A DNA stretch of 6,176 nt from Sphingomonadaceae bacterium. Its GTDB lineage: Bacteria > Pseudomonadota > Alphaproteobacteria > Sphingomonadales > Sphingomonadaceae. The translations under genes were made by a program, and so were the position numbers. This document shows positions 4,931-6,176 of this stretch, piece after piece (the first letter of the stretch is position 1; every line of letters starts with the position of its first letter). The notes below the pieces were generated by a model. The model was given only the letters and a program-made list of their open reading frames with translations. It searched no databases and was not told the DNA's origin. The DNA lies in NCBI GenBank assembly GCA_947442095.1, contig CANEVG010000225.1:1-6176 (forward strand). Direction: 5' to 3'.

Positions 4931-6076
4931 TCAGCGCTCCAGAATGGCAACGCCGGAAAGCCCCGGTGCGCCATAGACGTGGCTGTAAGCGGCCTTGGGG
5001 CTCCCGGGCACTTGCCGCCCGCCGCCCCGGCCGCGCAGCTGCACAGTGTTTTCGTAGACCTGCCGCAGCCCCGAAGCGCCGATCGGCTCGCCGCAAGCCA
5101 GACAGCCGCCGTCGGTGTTGACCGGCAGCTTGCCGCCGATCTCGGTGCGGCCCTCGCGCAGCCATTGTTCCTGATCACCGTCCTTGCAGAAGCCGTTTTC
5201 GGCCATGTGCATGATTTCCGCGCCCGACTCGGTATCCTGCAACTGCGCGACCGAAATGTCCTCGGGGCCAATCCCGGCCTGCTCGAAAGCCGCCTTGGAG
5301 GCGAGAATGGTGGGCTTGCCGCCGTTCTCGATATCAATTGCAGGCGCAAACACCTCGAACGAGCCCGGCGGGCGCGTGCGCACCGCGACGCTAGCGATCT
5401 TCACCGCATCTGCGCCGAGTTCACGCACCTTCTTGCCGCTCGCCAGGATCAGCGCCACCGCACCTTCGGCGGGCGCGCAGAACATGTATTTGGTCAGAGG
5501 ATCGTTGACCATCGGCGAGTTCAGGATCGTTTCGAGATCGACCGGCGAACGCCGCCAGGCGTGATCGGCATGAACCCCGTTGCGAAACGCCTTTTCCGCA
5601 ACGCGGCCCAGCGTCTCGCGGGTGATCCCGTAAAGCTGCATATAGCGCTGGATCTTGAGCGCGAAGAACTGCGTCGTCAGCATCATGCCGGTCTGCCCGT
5701 ACCATTCGGGCAAGCCGTATTCCTTGGGCTTGGCATTGAACGCGCCGCGCGGGTGTTTGTCGAAGCCCACCGCCAGCGCCACGTCGAACTCGCCTGCCGC
5801 AATCGCGTTGCGCGCCGATGAAAGCGCGCTGCCGCCCGTCGCGCAGCCATTGCTGACATTGATGAACGGCAGGCCCGTTAGCCCGAGTTCGTTAACCATG
5901 ATATCGGCATTGCCCGCGCCCGCCGAACCGCCGTAAGCGCAGCCCACATCGGTCCAGTCGATCCCGGCATCGGCCATCGCCTGCCGCACCGCGAACACGC
6001 CCTGATCGCGGCCCGAACGGCCGTCAGTCCGGCCGAAGGGGTGGATGCCTGCTCCAATGATATAAACGTCTTCCAT
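4931..6076 (-). CDS. Thiolase-like protein of the lipid-transfer/SCP-x group (acetyl-CoA acetyltransferase-related)
   Basis: This 381-residue thiolase-fold protein resembles the lipid-transfer (Ltp/SCP-x thiolase) enzymes that cleave acyl-CoA side chains of steroids and similar compounds, as thiolases or retro-aldolases. The nucleophile region NGCATGGSAL places the conserved Cys at residue 78. Further family landmarks are APAEGAVALIL (201-211), QDTESGAEI (280-288) and GKLPVNTDGG (315-324). Where thiolases have GHP, this reads CGEPIGASG (328-336) with Glu330 instead of His; the usual C-terminal catalytic Cys loop reads LRGRGGG (347-353) without Cys. It may therefore be a specialised or non-thiolytic member. 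The ATG at 6076 is chosen for its GGAG eight bases upstream; GTG at 6079 is an alternative only one codon longer. It overlaps the OB-fold gene's stop by one base (TGATG), the usual arrangement for this protein pair, and SDR-3 follows three bases after its stop. Confidence 0.9.
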   Translation of the reverse strand: MEDVYIIGAGIHPFGRTDGRSGRDQGVFAVRQAMADAGIDWTDVGCAYGGSAGAGNADIMVNELGLTGLPFINVSNGCATGGSALSSARNAIAAGEFDVALAVGFDKHPRGAFNAKPKEYGLPEWYGQTGMMLTTQFFALKIQRYMQLYGITRETLGRVAEKAFRNGVHADHAWRRSPVDLETILNSPMVNDPLTKYMFCAPAEGAVALILASGKKVRELGADAVKIASVAVRTRPPGSFEVFAPAIDIENGGKPTILASKAAFEQAGIGPEDISVAQLQDTESGAEIMHMAENGFCKDGDQEQWLREGRTEIGGKLPVNTDGGCLACGEPIGASGLRQVYENTVQLRGRGGGRQVPGSPKAAYSHVYGAPGLSGVAILER

Positions 6077-6176
6077 CACGCTTTCTCCGGCCGAAACGCA
6101 TAAGTCGCGCGGGTCGCATCAAACGGCGCGACCACGAATTCCATCGGCATGCCCAGCTTCAGATCTTCCAGCACGC
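6076..6176 (-). CDS. C-terminal end of an OB-fold (DUF35/Zn-ribbon type) protein, partial
   Basis: The last 32 codons of a gene enter from the right edge and end in a TGA that shares one base with the thiolase ATG. The readable tail is VLEDLKLGMPMEFVVAPFDA then TRATYAFRPEKA. The pattern hydrophobic-GMPMEFV-F-P fits the final strands of the OB-fold found in Zn-ribbon/DUF35 proteins, which are typically encoded beside thiolase or Ltp-type proteins and form complexes with them. The N-terminal zinc ribbon would lie outside the window. The identification rests on this short tail plus the gene pairing. Confidence 0.65.
   Translation of the reverse strand, partial: VLEDLKLGMPMEFVVAPFDATRATYAFRPEKA

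Noticed and set aside
4004..5821. 605-codon open frame on the plus strand opposite SDR-3 and the thiolase-like gene
   Set aside because: It is antisense to two well-supported genes with recognisable motifs. Its translation is rich in Arg, His and Ala with no domain, as expected for the opposite strand of high-GC coding DNA.
1..6176. Mobile elements, CRISPR arrays, tRNA genes or frameshifted genes
   Set aside because: No transposase or integrase motifs, no regularly spaced repeats and no tRNA-like cloverleaf were seen; all complete genes read through without interruption and have normal family length.

Overview
The window is GC-rich, tightly packed bacterial chromosome. It looks like an alphaproteobacterium, most plausibly a sphingomonad (Novosphingobium, Sphingobium or Erythrobacter type). 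The reasons are strong G/C bias at third codon positions, the mix of catabolic families present, and two kinds of intergenic palindrome that I recall as common in that group. The taxonomic call is inference; no rRNA or marker gene is present. No mobile element, CRISPR array, tRNA or broken gene was seen.

Layout from left to right. Positions 1-847 (minus) hold the first 18 codons of an unidentified gene and, upstream of it, a classical short-chain dehydrogenase (SDR-1). An 89-bp divergent region (848-936) carries a candidate operator. A plus-strand operon (937-2950) then encodes a SnoaL/NTF2-like small protein, a second SDR (SDR-2) and a sugar-phosphate-isomerase-type TIM barrel, the last two joined by an ATGA overlap. 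A convergent gap (2951-3098) contains a degenerate palindromic repeat and a compact hairpin. From 3099 to the right edge everything is on the minus strand. In transcription order this is the C-terminus of an OB-fold (DUF35-type) protein, a thiolase-like protein, a third SDR (SDR-3), and, after a 113-bp gap with a palindrome and a separate dyad, an NmrA-like NAD(P)-binding protein.

The content suggests a catabolic cluster for a hydrophobic cyclic alcohol or ketone (steroid-, terpenoid- or alicyclic-like). Three NAD-type SDRs could oxidise hydroxyl groups, the NTF2-like protein and TIM barrel could isomerise, hydrate or cleave ring intermediates, and the OB-fold/thiolase pair could act on an acyl-CoA. 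The substrate cannot be read from the sequence. The points most worth a second look are the thiolase, which keeps its nucleophilic cysteine but lacks the usual acid/base His and second Cys; the replacement of the tetrad Asn in SDR-1 (Ser) and SDR-2 (Asp); and the dyad TGCTAG-N10-CTAGCA between the divergent operons.
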